DNA of 64,000 nucleotides from Clavibacter michiganensis (lineage in GTDB: Bacteria; Actinomycetota; Actinomycetes; Actinomycetales; Microbacteriaceae), in NCBI GenBank assembly GCA_002150995.1, contig MDHJ01000001.1, positions 2,976,001 to 3,040,000 of the forward strand, written 5' to 3'. Numbering within the stretch: position 1 is the stretch's first letter; every line of letters begins with the position of its first letter. The position numbers and the translations under genes were made by a program. Below the pieces are notes generated by a model. That model was given only the letters and a program-made list of their open reading frames with translations, searched no databases and was not told the origin of the DNA. Shown here piece by piece: positions 9,919-19,831 of this stretch.

Positions 9919-10544
9919 TCAGCGCCCGTCGTCCTCCGCGAGCAGCACGAGCGCGCGGGCCAGGTCGGCGACCGCCTGCTCCGCCGCGCGGTCGGCGCCG
10001 CCGTCGTCGTGGCGCGCGAGCCAGGCCGCGACGATCCCCGCATGCCGGCCACCGCGAGCGGCGCGCACCGACCGGCGCGCGCGCTGTCGAGGCCGGCCGC
10101 GATGAAGCGGCGGCCCGTCTCCTCCACGTACCGGCCGTGCTCCCAGGCGGGCAGGTCGGCGAGGGCGGGGATCCGCTGCACGGTCGCGGCGAGGTCGAGC
10201 AGCACGCGCTGGCGGTCGGGCTCTCGGCGGACCCGGTCGAGCTCGGCGCGGAGGGTGGCGGCGACGACCTCGCCGAGCGGCGCGCCCGTGGGATCCTCGG
10301 CGACCTCCAGCTGCGCGACGACCGCCTCGACCTCCTGCCGGAGCAGCGCGCCGAGCAGCTCCTCCCGCACGCCGAAGCAGTAGTGGAAGGCGCCGTGCGC
10401 GAGCCCGGCCTCCGCGGTGATGGCCCGCGTGCTCGCCCCGGCGACGCCCGTGACGGCCATCACGCGCACCGCGGCGTCGAGGAGCTCGGCCCGCCGGGCG
10501 GTCCGTGATCCGTATGCGCGGGTGCTCTCGGAGGCGGCCTTCAT
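9919..10544 (-). CDS. TetR/AcrR family transcriptional regulator (apparent frameshift near 10041)
   Basis: About 208 residues after adding one base at 10041. N-terminal helix-turn-helix at about residues 16-62 (ELLDAAVRVM, then STRAITAEAGLAHGAFHYCF) is typical TetR; the C-terminal half is the variable ligand-binding helix bundle with conserved-looking LDLAATVQRIPAL. Divergent from the GNAT gene, with an inverted repeat between them that is the probable operator, so it most likely represses itself and the acetyltransferase. Converges with the beta-lactamase-like gene with 17 bases between the stops. Ligand unknown. Confidence 0.85.
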
Positions 10545-10563
10545 GGGAGGAAGCTACCAAGAG

Positions 10564-10595
10564 CGGGAGATTGGGCCGCCCGGCCGAATCTCTCG
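10564..10595. promoter_or_regulatory. TetR operator candidate and leaderless promoter
   Basis: CGGGAGATT at 10564-10572 and AATCTCTCG at 10587-10595 form an inverted repeat (8 of 9 matching) around a GC-rich centre, inside the 65-base space between the divergent TetR and GNAT genes. Immediately after it TAGCGT (10598-10603) sits exactly six bases before the GNAT ATG, a leaderless -10. Binding here would block that promoter. Confidence 0.6.
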
Positions 10596-10609
10596 CCTAG
10601 CGTCGGGTC

Positions 10610-11269
10610 ATGCGCACCGACCACGCCGCCCCGACCATCCGCACCGCGCGAGCCGCCGACCTCGACGACGTGACCCGCGTGCTCGCGGAGGCCTTCGCCG
10701 AGGATCCCGTGCTGGCCGGCTTCGTCCCCGCCGGCCCTCGGCGGCGCGACCGCCTGGCCCTCCTCTTCGCCGCGCTCCTGCGCAGCGGCCCGCTCCCCGA
10801 CGGGACCGTCGACGTCGCGGTCGACGCCCGCGGCGGGGTCCTCGGCGCGGCCGTCTGGGAGGCGCCCGGAGGAATCGCCGCGCACCGGACACTCCGGCAG
10901 GCGCCGACGTTCCTGCGCGCCCTCGGCGTCATGGGCGCCGTCCGCGCCGCCGCCCGGCTCCGCACCCTGGACCGCGCGCGACCGGGACTCCCGCACTGGC
11001 GGCTCGCCGAGGTGGGCGTGGGCGCGGCGGCGCGGGGCCTCGGCGTCGGATCCGCGCTCCTCGCCCACGGCCTCGCCCGCGTCGACGGCGACGGGTCCGC
11101 GGCCTACCTGGAGTCCTCGACCGCGCGGAACCGCGCGCTCTACCTCCGGAACGGCTTCGCCGAGCTGGGGCCGCTGGCGGGGCTCGGCGGGTCGCGCCCG
11201 GTGGCGATGTGGCGGCCCGCGCGCGGGGACGCGCGGACGCGGGGACGCGCGAACGCGGGCACGCCGTAG
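10610..11269 (+). CDS. GNAT family N-acetyltransferase
   Basis: 219 residues. Acetyl-CoA-binding motif A is visible as RGLGVGSALLAHGL (142-155), followed by the motif B segment YLESSTARNRALYLRNGF typical of GNATs. Residues 80-125 resemble the middle region of GCN5-type proteins from actinobacteria. The last 15 residues are an Arg/Gly-rich low-complexity tail. Translation probably starts on a leaderless message (TAGCGT six bases before the ATG). Next to a divergent TetR gene, so a detoxifying or drug-modifying acetylation is plausible, but the substrate cannot be read from sequence. Confidence 0.85.
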   Translation: MRTDHAAPTIRTARAADLDDVTRVLAEAFAEDPVLAGFVPAGPRRRDRLALLFAALLRSGPLPDGTVDVAVDARGGVLGAAVWEAPGGIAAHRTLRQAPTFLRALGVMGAVRAAARLRTLDRARPGLPHWRLAEVGVGAAARGLGVGSALLAHGLARVDGDGSAAYLESSTARNRALYLRNGFAELGPLAGLGGSRPVAMWRPARGDARTRGRANAGTP

Positions 11270-11393
11270 GACCATCCGGCCACGCCGGACTCCTGGGACG
11301 CGCGTCGACTGCGGTCGCGAACGGGGGCATCCGCCCGTGACGGCTCGCCGCCAGCCGCGCCGCGCGCGGTCCCGGGTGGGGGACGATGGATCC

Positions 11394-12239
11394 ATGACCC
11401 TCAGCGCCGACGGCACCCTGCAGGACGGCCGGGTGCTCGTCGGCCCGGTCGACGCACCGGAGCTGCACGTGATGACGTACAACATCCGGCGCCTGTTCTC
11501 CCGGTACCGGCCGGGGAGCCCCGACCGGTGGGCGAACCGGGAGCCGCTGATCGCCGAGCTCCTGCAGCGCGAGCAGCCGGCCCTCCTCGGCACGCAGGAG
11601 GCGATGCCCACGCAGGGCCGCGCCCTGTCGCACGCGCTCGGGCGGCACTACCGGCGGATCGGGCACGGTCGGAACGCCGACGGCCACGGCGAGGGCTGCC
11701 CCACCTTCTACGACACCCGCCGCCTCGAGCTCACGAGCTGGCGGCAGGTCGCCCTCTCGGACACGCCCGCGGTCGCCGGATCCCGCAGCTGGGGCAACAT
11801 GGTGCCCCGCATCGCCGTGGTCGCCGACTTCACCGACCGGGCCACGGGCCTGCCGCTGCGGCACGTGAACACCCACTTCGACCACCTCTCCCGGCGCTCG
11901 CGCGCGGAGTCCGCCCGGATGATGCTCGAGATCGTCGCCGAGGTGCAGGTCCCCACGATCGTGTCGGGCGACACCAACGCGGGCATCGACACGGAGCCGC
12001 ACCGGCTGCTCATCGAGTCCGGCGCGCTCGTCGACGCCTGGCCCGCCGCGCGCGACCGGCTCACGCCCGAATGGGGCACGTGGTCGAACTACAAGGCGCC
12101 GAAGCGCACGACGCGCCGCATCGACTGGATGCTCGTGACGCCCGACATCGACGTGGAGCGCATCGGCATCAACACGACGCGCGTCGACGGACGCGCCCCC
12201 AGCGACCACGAGGCCCTGCAGGCGGTGGTGCGGTGCTGA
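11394..12239 (+). CDS. endonuclease/exonuclease/phosphatase family protein
   Basis: 281 residues. Fold hallmarks in order: TYNIRRLF (Asn 30), GTQEA (Glu 69), HVNTHFDH, SGDTNA, IDWMLVT and SDHEA, giving the metal and catalytic His/Asp set of the DNase I / sphingomyelinase / phosphatase superfamily. No signal peptide, so probably cytoplasmic. Start chosen at ATG 11394 because the first conserved strand begins soon after it and GACGAT lies six bases upstream, the leaderless pattern seen elsewhere here. The stop overlaps the next gene, so the two are co-translated. Substrate (nucleic acid, lipid or inositol phosphate) unknown. Confidence 0.85.
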   Translation: MTLSADGTLQDGRVLVGPVDAPELHVMTYNIRRLFSRYRPGSPDRWANREPLIAELLQREQPALLGTQEAMPTQGRALSHALGRHYRRIGHGRNADGHGEGCPTFYDTRRLELTSWRQVALSDTPAVAGSRSWGNMVPRIAVVADFTDRATGLPLRHVNTHFDHLSRRSRAESARMMLEIVAEVQVPTIVSGDTNAGIDTEPHRLLIESGALVDAWPAARDRLTPEWGTWSNYKAPKRTTRRIDWMLVTPDIDVERIGINTTRVDGRAPSDHEALQAVVRC

Positions 12240-12892
12240 CGGATCCGACGACGCCCGCACAGCCCGAGGACCCGCACGCCCCCGAGGACGTCGCCGCGTT
12301 CGCCGACGCCGCCGCGCGCACCTTCCTGCAGCCGCCGCGCGGGGTGACGGCCGTGCTCGCCGACGGGGTGCGGGTGGTCGCGTTCCTCACGTTCCTCTTC
12401 TCCGTGCTCGCGTGGACGGGGGTCACATCGGCGATGTTCGCGCTCGCGCTCCTCGGGCTCGTGGCACCGCGGTTCCTGGGGGCGCGGCCGGGGCTCGACC
12501 TCGCCATCGGGATCACGACGCTCGTCTCCGCGGCGAGCAACCGGCTCGACCTCTACGAGATGCTGCCGTGGTGGGACATCCCCGCGCACCTCGTGACGAC
12601 GGCGGCCCTCGCCGCGCTCGTCATCCTCCTGGCCGACCGCGCGGGCGTCGTCGTCGACCGGCGGCCGCTGCCCCTCGGGATCCTCAGCCTCACGGTGGGC
12701 CTCGCGCTCTCCGCGCTGTGGGAGCTCGGCGAGTGGGCCGGGCAGGCGTGGCTGGACCCCGAGATCCTCACCGGGTACTCGGACACGGTCGGCGACATGG
12801 CGGTCGGCGGGCTCGGCGCGCTCCTCATCGCGCCGCTGATGCCCATGCTGCTGGCGCGCTCGCGCTGGATCCCGGAGGCGCCGGCGCGCTGA
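12233..12892 (+). CDS. hypothetical membrane protein, YjdF/DUF2238-like
   Basis: 219 residues. GTG start overlaps the upstream stop by seven bases. After a 35-residue acidic cytoplasmic N-terminus there are about six hydrophobic helices. WWDIPAHLVTTAA, WELGEWAGQ and YSDTVGDMAVGGLGALL match the pattern of the DUF2238/YjdF inner-membrane family (a His in the third helix, WE..E, and D..GD). Function of the family is not established. Coupling to the phosphatase-like gene is the only functional hint. Confidence 0.65.
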   Translation: MLTDPTTPAQPEDPHAPEDVAAFADAAARTFLQPPRGVTAVLADGVRVVAFLTFLFSVLAWTGVTSAMFALALLGLVAPRFLGARPGLDLAIGITTLVSAASNRLDLYEMLPWWDIPAHLVTTAALAALVILLADRAGVVVDRRPLPLGILSLTVGLALSALWELGEWAGQAWLDPEILTGYSDTVGDMAVGGLGALLIAPLMPMLLARSRWIPEAPAR

Positions 12893-12979
12893 CGCGGGGC
12901 GCGCCCGCCTCCCGGACAGGAGGAGGAGAAGTGCCCGCCGCGGGGTTTGGGACGGGGAGCAGCCGGGTACGTGTCGGTC

Positions 12980-14592
12980 ATGCGCTCGCCCGGGAACGAC
13001 CTCCAGGCCGTCCTGTTCGACCGGGACGGGACGCTCGTCGTCGACGTCCCGTACAACGGCGACCCGGCCCTCGTCACGCTCATGCCCGGCGCCCGCGAGG
13101 CCGTCGACGCCGTGCGCGCCGCGGGCCTCCGCATCGGGATGGTCACCAACCAGTCGGGCATCGCGCGCGGCTCATCACCCGCGAGCAGGCCGACGCGGTC
13201 AACGCGCGCGTGCAGGAGCTGCTCGGCGCGTTCGACCTGGTGCTCGTGTGCCCGCACGGATCCGACGACGGCTGCGACTGCCGGAAGCCCGCCCCCGGCA
13301 TGGTGCTCGAGGCCTGCCGGACCTGGGGCCTCGACCCCTCCGCCGTCGCGGTCGTGGGCGACATCGCCGCCGACACGGGTGCCGCCCGGGCCGCGGGAGC
13401 GCGCGGCGTGCTCGTGCCCACGCCCGTCACGCGCGAGGAGGAGGTGGCCGAGGCGGACGTCGTGGCCCCGACGATCCTCGACGCGGTGCACCTGCTCCTC
13501 CCCGACGACGCGCCCCGCCGCGTGCTCGTCGTGCGGCTCGACAGCGTCGGCGACGTGCTCGTCTCCGGGCCCGCCGTGCGCGCGGTCGCCGCCGACCCCC
13601 GCGTCGAGGTGCACCTGCTCTGCGGGCCGCGCGGCGCGTCCGCGGGCCGGCTGCTGCCCGGCGTGCACGCCGTCCACGTCTGGGACTGCCCGTGGATCTC
13701 CTCGCCCGCGCCCGCCGCCGACGCCGCCTCCGTGGACGCGCTGCACGCGATCCTCGCGGAGGTCGAGCCCGACGAGGCCGTCATCCTCACCTCCTTCCAC
13801 CAGTCGCCCCTCCCGCTCGCGCTGCTGCTGCGGCTCGCGGGCATGCGGCGCATCACGGGAGCCAGCGTCGACTACGCCGGATCCCTGCTCGACGTGCGCC
13901 TCAAGCCCGGCGAGGACCTCGACGAGGACCAGCCGGAGCCCGAGCGCGCCCGCGCGATCGCCGCCGCGGCCGGCCACGCGCTGCCCGCCGACGACGACGG
14001 CCGCCTCGCCGTCACGGAGGCCGCCCTGCCCGAGGACGTCGCCGCGCTCCTGCCCGACGGCCCGTTCGCGCTCGTGCACCCGGGCGCCGCGGTCGGCGCG
14101 CGCGCCTACCCGGCCGACCAGCACCGCGACGCCGTCGCGCTCCTCGCCGCCCGCGGCGTCCCCGTCGTCGTCACGGGCGGCCCCGACGAGCGGGACCTCA
14201 CCGCGCACGTGGCCGGATCCGCCGCCCTCGACCTCGGCGGCCGCACCGACCTCGCGGGCCTCGGCGCGCTCATGCGCCGCGCGGCCGTGCTCGTGAGCGG
14301 CAACACGGGCCCCGCGCACCTGGCCGCCGCGGTCGGCCTGCCCGTCGTCAGCCTGTTCTCGCCGGTCGTGCCGCCGATCCGCTGGGCGCCGTACCGCGTG
14401 CCCGTGATCCTGCTCGGCGACCAGGACGCGCCGTGCCGGCTCAGCCGTGGGCGCGACTGCCCCGTCCCCGGCCACCCGTGCCTGTCCGGCGTCTCGCCCA
14501 CCGAGGTCGCCGACGCGGTGGAGCGGCTGCTCGCCACGACCGGCGGCACGGGCGGCACCGCGTCGCGCCCGACCGCGGAGGTGCCCGCATGA
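12980..14592 (+). CDS. GmhB-like HAD phosphatase fused to GT9 heptosyltransferase-like domain (apparent frameshift near 13171)
   Basis: 537 residues once one C is added at 13171. Residues 1-175 are a HAD-IIIA phosphatase: DRDGT at 14-18, NQSG, a CPHG...CDC zinc-binding set and [12 protein letters not shown], as in GmhB (D,D-heptose 1,7-bisphosphate phosphatase). From about residue 180 a GT9 domain begins ([19 protein letters not shown]), with VHPGA and [12 protein letters not shown], as in heptosyltransferases. So one polypeptide could finish the heptose precursor and carry a transferase. First gene of a coupled operon; ATG lies six bases after TACGTG. Break point may be a consensus error, since both domains are otherwise intact. 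Confidence 0.82.
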
Positions 14593-15683
14593 GGATCCTG
14601 ATGTGGCACGTCCACGGTGGCTGGACCGACTCGTTCGTCCTCGGCGGCCACGAGGTCCTGCTCCCCGCCACGCCCGCGCGCGACGCGTGGGGCCTCGGCC
14701 GCGGCGGCCGCGACTGGCCCGCGAGCGCCCGCGAGGTGGATCCCGCCCTCCTGCACGAGACGGCCGTCGACCTGGTGCTCCTCCAGCGCGTCGCCGAGGT
14801 CGACGAGGCCGAGCGGCTCCTCGGCCGCCGCCTCGGCACCGACGTGGCCGCCGTGTACCTCGAGCACAACACCCCGCGCGGCGCCCCGACCGAGACGGTG
14901 CACCCGCTCGCCGGCCGTGCGGACATCCCGGTGGTCCACGTCACGCGCTTCAACGCGCTCATGTGGGACACGGGGATCGCGCCGACCGCGGTCGTCGAGC
15001 ACGGCGTGCCCGATCCCGGCCCGCTGTACACGGGCGAGGTCGCGTCGCTCGGCGCCGTGATCAACGAGCCCGTCCGCCGCGGTCGCATCACCGGCACCGA
15101 CCTGCTGCCCGCGTTCGCGGCCGCGGCGCCCGTCGAGGTGTTCGGCATGGGCACCGACCTGCTGCCGGCGGCCTTCCCGGGCGAGCGCGGGCCCGGCCTC
15201 GACGGCCGGCTCGTGCCCCGCGGCGACGTGCCGACCTCCCGCATGCACCCCGAGCTCGCGCGGCTCCGCGCCTACGTCCACCCGCACCGGTGGACGTCGC
15301 TCGGCCTGTCGCTCCTCGAGGCGATGCACATGGCGATGCCCGTGCTGGTGCTCGACGCGACGGAGGCGTCGCGCGCGGTGCCGCCGGACGCGGGCGCCAT
15401 CTCCGCGGACCCGGCCGACCTGGTGCGCGCCGCGCGGCTGCTGGTCGCGGATCCGGACGAGGCCGCCCGCCGCGGCCGCATCGCCCGCGAGGCCGCGCTC
15501 GCCCGCTACTCCCTCGGCCGGTTCCTGCGCGACATGGACGTCGTGATGCACGACGCGGTCGACGCCGCGGCCGGGCGGCGGGCCCGCCGCACGCCCGTCG
15601 GATCCGCCGCCGCCGCCGCCGCCGCCGGCTCCCCCGACCCGCACCACCCGCACCCGCAGCTCGACGAGAGGACGACACGATGA
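14589..15683 (+). CDS. glycosyltransferase (GT-B type, unassigned family)
   Basis: 364 residues. The ATG overlaps the previous stop (ATGA). The N-terminal half has YLEHNTPRG and [14 protein letters not shown], with VVEHGVPD, a nucleotide-sugar transferase linker; the C-terminal half has [25 protein letters not shown], the E-containing donor-binding helix of GT-B enzymes such as GT4. The tail after residue 325 is Ala/His/Pro-rich and probably disordered. It sits between two heptose-pathway genes, so it likely builds the same glycan; donor and acceptor are unknown. Confidence 0.8.
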   Translation: MRILMWHVHGGWTDSFVLGGHEVLLPATPARDAWGLGRGGRDWPASAREVDPALLHETAVDLVLLQRVAEVDEAERLLGRRLGTDVAAVYLEHNTPRGAPTETVHPLAGRADIPVVHVTRFNALMWDTGIAPTAVVEHGVPDPGPLYTGEVASLGAVINEPVRRGRITGTDLLPAFAAAAPVEVFGMGTDLLPAAFPGERGPGLDGRLVPRGDVPTSRMHPELARLRAYVHPHRWTSLGLSLLEAMHMAMPVLVLDATEASRAVPPDAGAISADPADLVRAARLLVADPDEAARRGRIAREAALARYSLGRFLRDMDVVMHDAVDAAAGRRARRTPVGSAAAAAAAGSPDPHHPHPQLDERTTR

Positions 15684-17625
15684 GGATCGCGATGATCTCC
15701 GAGCACGCCAGCCCCCTGGCCACCATCGGCGGGGTCGACGCCGGCGGCCAGAACGTGCACGTCGCGGCGCTGTCCGCGGCGCTCGCGGACGAGGGCCACA
15801 CCGTCACCGTCTACACGCGCCGCGACGACCCGGCGCTGCCCGCCCGCGTCGCCTTCGCGCCCGGCGTGGAGGTCGTGCACCTCGACGCCGGACCCCCGCG
15901 CGCCGTGCCCAAGGACGACCTCCTCCCGCACATGGGCGAGCTCGCCGACGGCCTCCTCGCCGACTGGCGCACCGCGCGCCCGGACGTGGTGCACAGCCAC
16001 TTCTGGATGTCCGGCGTCGCCGCCCTCGACGCCGCCGCGCGCCTCGCGGCCTCCCCGGTCGGCGCCGCCCCCGCGCCGCCCGTGCTGCACACCTTCCACG
16101 CGCTCGGATCCGTGAAGCGCCGGCACCTCGGCGCCGAGGACACGAGCCCGGCCGAGCGCGCCGCCCTCGAGCCCGGGGTCGGCCGCCGCGCCGACGCGGT
16201 CATCGCGACGTGCTCCGACGAGGCCGCCGAGCTGGTGCGCTCCGGCGTCGACGCGGCCCGCATCACCGTGATCCCGTGCGGCGTCGACATCGAGCACTTC
16301 ACCCCGCGCGCGGCCGACGCCGGCGCGGTCGCCGAGCGCGACGAGCCGGGCCGCCCGATGCGCGTCATGGTCGTCGGCCGGCTGGTCCCCCGCAAGGGCG
16401 TCGACCTCGCGATCGAGGCCCTCGGGATCCTCGACCGCCGCGGCCGCCGGGACCTCGAGCTCGTGATCGTCGGCGGCTCCGGCGACGCCGCGAGCGCCGG
16501 CGAGGACGCCGAGGCCCGCCGCCTCCTCGATGCCGCCCGCGCCGCCGGGGTCGCCGACCGCGTGCGCCTCCACGGCCGCGTCTCGCAGGCCGACATGCCC
16601 GCCGTGATGCGCACCGCCGACGTGGTCGTCTGCGCCCCCTGGTACGAGCCGTTCGGCATCGTGCCGCTCGAGGCGATGGCCTCGGGCGTGCCCGTCGTCG
16701 CGTCCGCCGTCGGCGGCCTCACCGACAGCGTGGTCGACGGCGTCACGGGGATCCTCGTGCCGCCGCGCGACCCCGCCGCCATCGCCGACGCCCTCGAGGC
16801 CCTGCACGCGGACCCGAGCGCCGCCGCCGCCTCGGCCGGGCCGGACGCGACCGCATGGAGCACGGCTACTCGTGGGCGACCGTCGCCGCCCGCACCGCGG
16901 AGGCGTACCGCTCGGCCGTCCAGGACGCCGCCGTCGACGGGCTCCCCGCCGACCCGACCGTGGTGGACGCGCACCTCGACGCGCTCGGCCCCGTGCTCGA
17001 CGCCCTCCGCGCGCACGCCCCGCGCCTCACCGCGTGGGGCAGCGAGATGGCCGACCGCCTCAGCCACGGCGCCCGCCTCCTCGCGGCCGGCAACGGCGGA
17101 TCCGCGGCCGAGGCCCAGCACCTCACGAGCGAGCTGGTGGGCCGCTTCGACGGCGACCGGCGCCCCTTCTCCGCGATCGCCCTGCACTCCGAGTCGTCCG
17201 CGGTCACCGCGATCGGCAACGACTACGGGTTCGAGGAGGTCTTCGCCCGCCAGGTGCACGCGCACGCGCGCTCGGGCGACATCGTCGTGCTGCTCTCCAC
17301 GAGCGGCCGGAGCGCGAACCTCCTGAAGGCGGCCGCTGCCGCGCGCGCCGCGGGCGCCACCACGTGGGCGATGACGGGTCCCGGCCCGAACCCGCTCGTG
17401 GAGGCCTGCGACGACCACATCGCCCTCGACGGGCCGTCGGCGAACGTGCAGGAGGCGCAGCTCGTCGCCGTGCACGCGATCTGCCGCTCCTTCGAGAGCC
17501 GCCTGACGGCGAACGACCGGGCCGCGGCGCTCGCGTCGGCGATCGCGGACGCGGCGCCGGCGTCGCCCGCCGGCGCGCTCAGCGGCCCGGCTCCCGCGTC
17601 CGCCGCCGCGGAGGTGCCGGCATGA
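15680..17625 (+). CDS. GT4 glycosyltransferase fused to GmhA-like sugar isomerase domain (apparent frameshift near 16836)
   Basis: 648 residues after adding one C at 16836-16837. Residues 1-410: GT4 enzyme with [12 protein letters not shown] at the N-terminus, [15 protein letters not shown] and the EPFGIVPLE donor motif (E-x7-E). From about residue 430 to the stop the same frame encodes a SIS domain: [29 protein letters not shown] and QEAQLVAVH, the pattern of GmhA (sedoheptulose 7-phosphate isomerase, first step of heptose synthesis). No stop separates the two. If the frame repair is right this is a true fusion; otherwise a GTG near 16960 could start a separate gmhA. ATGA overlaps at both ends. 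Confidence 0.8.
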
Positions 17626-19017
17626 GGATCGTCGTGGTCGGCGACGTGCTCCTCGACGTCGACATGCAGGGGTCCGCCCACCGCCTCAGCCCCGACGCGC
17701 CCGTCCCGGTCATCGAGGTCGAGGAGTCGCTGCCGCGTGCCGGCGGCGCGGGCCTCGTCGCCACCATGCTCGCCCGCGACGGCCACGAGGTGCGCCTCGT
17801 CACCGTGCTCTCCGACGACCGGCACGCCCAGACGCTCCGCGAGCGGCTCGCGCGCGTCGAGGTGGTCGCCGGCCCGTCCGGCGCGCCCACGCCCGTGAAG
17901 ACCCGCGTCCGCGCCGACGGGCACGCGATCGCCCGCATCGACGAGGGCTGCGCGCCGCCGCCGACGCCCGTCGCCACCGACGCGATGCTCGACGCGATCT
18001 CCACCGCCGACGCCATCGTGGTCGCCGACTACGGCCGCGGCGTCACGCGCGACCCGCGCCTCCGCGCCGCCCTCGACGCGCGCGCGGCCGTCGTGCCGCT
18101 GGTGTGGGATCCTCACCCCGCGGGCGAGCCGCCGGTCCCGAATACCGCGCTCGCCACCCCGAACCTCGCCGAGGCGCGCGCCTTCTCCGGCGTCGCGGGG
18201 CGCGACGTGTCCGCGGCGGCCGACGCCGCCCGCCTGCTCCGCGAGCGCTGGGGCGTCCGCACGGTCGCGGTCACCATGAGCGAGCGCGGCGCGCTGCTGG
18301 TGTCCGCGCCCACGACGCCCGGCGCCGACCGCGGACGCCCGGGCGCGGCCATGCCCGTCGTCGTCCCCGCCCCGCTCGTCGCGACGGGGGACCCGTGCGG
18401 CGCCGGGGACCGCCTCGCCGCCACCGCCCTCGCGGCGCTGGCCGCGGGATCCGCCGTCGAGGACGCCGTGCGCGAGGCCGTCGCCGCGGCCGCCGAGTAC
18501 GTCGACGCGGGCGGGTCGCGACCCTCACGGCCCCGCCCGCGGCCCGCCCCATCGGCGGCCATGCGGCGGGCGCCCTGCAGGTGATCCGGGACACGCGCGC
18601 CGCCGGCGGCACCGTCGTCGCGACCGGCGGCTGCTTCGACCTCGTCCACGCCGGCCACGCGCGCACGCTCGCCGCGGCCCGCGCGCTCGGCGACTGCCTG
18701 GTCGTGCTCCTCAACTCCGACGACTCGGTGCGCCGCCTCAAGGGCCCGAGCGGCCGATCATGACGGAGGAGGACCGCGTGGACCTCCTCATGTCGCTCGG
18801 CGTGGTTGATGCGGTGGTGCTGTTCTCCGAGGACACCCCCGAGGAGGCGCTCCGCACCATCAAGCCCGACCTGTGGGTCAAGGGCGGCGACTACCGCGCC
18901 GAGGACCTGCCCGAGTCGGCCGTCATCGCCGAGTGGGGCGGCCAGGCCGTGACCGTGCCGTACCACCCCGGCCGCTCCACCACGAAGCTCGCGGGCGCGC
19001 TCGCCCGCGTCGGCTGA
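17622..19017 (+). CDS. HldE-like heptose kinase / nucleotidyltransferase (two apparent frameshifts, near 18514 and 18751)
   Basis: 465 residues after adding one G at 18513-18515 and one C at 18751. N-terminal PfkB/ribokinase domain: [25 protein letters not shown] and the catalytic GAGDR. C-terminal cytidylyltransferase-like domain: [16 protein letters not shown] (HxGH), [12 protein letters not shown] and [10 protein letters not shown]. This is the HldE/RfaE layout that phosphorylates D,D-heptose 7-phosphate at C1 and, after GmhB, attaches AMP. The kinase half lacks the WWRG-type segment seen in the second copy at 42658, so its substrate may differ slightly. Overlaps the preceding stop by ATGA. 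Two breaks in one gene make real decay possible, but the downstream frames are well conserved. Confidence 0.82.
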
Positions 19018-19096
19018 CCGACCACCCGCCCATCACCGCACCGCACCGCCCGCGCCGCTCGACCCGCGCGGGATCCGCACCACGAGAGGAACACCC

Positions 19097-19831
19097 ATGA
19101 CCGACTCCCCCCAGACCGACGCCGCACCCGCCGCACCCCGCACCCCGCGCACAGGCCGCGTCCTCATCACCGGCGGTGCGTCCGGCCTCGGCGCGGCGGT
19201 CGCGCAGGCGGTCCTCGCGGCCGGCGGCGAGCCCATCGTCCTCGACCTCGACACCTCGAGCGTCACCGGCATGGAGGCGCACCGCATCGACGTCTCCGAC
19301 ACCCGCGCCACCGAGGCGCTCGTCACCGAGATCGCCCAGGCGCACGGCGGCCTCGACGCGGTCGTCACCGCGGCCGGCATCGACCGCTGCGGCCGCCTCG
19401 TCGACGTCGCGCCGACCGAGTGGGAGAAGGTGATCGGCGTGAACCTCATGGGCACCGTCGCCGTCGTCCGCGCGGCGCTGCCGTTCCTCACCGAGTCGCA
19501 CGGACGCGTCGTCACCGTCGCGTCGTCGCTCGCCATCAAGGCCGTCTCCGACGCCACCGCCTACTGCGCGTCCAAGTTCGGCGTGCTCGGCTTCACCCGG
19601 GCCCTCGCCGCCGAGACGAAGGGCGAGGTCGGCGTGACCACGCTGATCCCCTCCGGCATGAAGACCCACTTCTTCGACGACCGCGACCCGAAGTACAAGC
19701 CCGGCTCCGACGCGAACCTCAACGACCCCGCCGCCGTGGCCGACTCGGTCATGTTCGTCCTCGGCCAGCCCCGCGGCTGCGAGATCCGCGAGCTCGTCAT
19801 CACCCACGAGCTCGAGGACAGCTGGCCGTGA
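19097..19831 (+). CDS. SDR family oxidoreductase
   Basis: 244 residues. TGGASGLG at 25-32 binds NAD(P); Ser 143/144, Tyr 156 and Lys 160 (YCASK) form the classical SDR active site. It is the short, classical type, not the extended GGAGFIGSN type of the HldD heptose epimerase. Good GAGAGGA ribosome site before ATG 19097. Last gene of the heptose operon, 79 bases after the HldE-like gene, so it probably oxidises or reduces a sugar or another glycan precursor. A terminator follows at once. Its last 39 bases are repeated at 21446-21484. Confidence 0.88.
   Translation: MTDSPQTDAAPAAPRTPRTGRVLITGGASGLGAAVAQAVLAAGGEPIVLDLDTSSVTGMEAHRIDVSDTRATEALVTEIAQAHGGLDAVVTAAGIDRCGRLVDVAPTEWEKVIGVNLMGTVAVVRAALPFLTESHGRVVTVASSLAIKAVSDATAYCASKFGVLGFTRALAAETKGEVGVTTLIPSGMKTHFFDDRDPKYKPGSDANLNDPAAVADSVMFVLGQPRGCEIRELVITHELEDSWP

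Noticed and set aside
19097-19831. SDR as an HldD-type ADP-heptose epimerase
   Set aside because: It has the classical short SDR layout (TGGASGLG, YCASK, 244 residues) and lacks the N-terminal GGAGFIG and the extended substrate domain of HldD.
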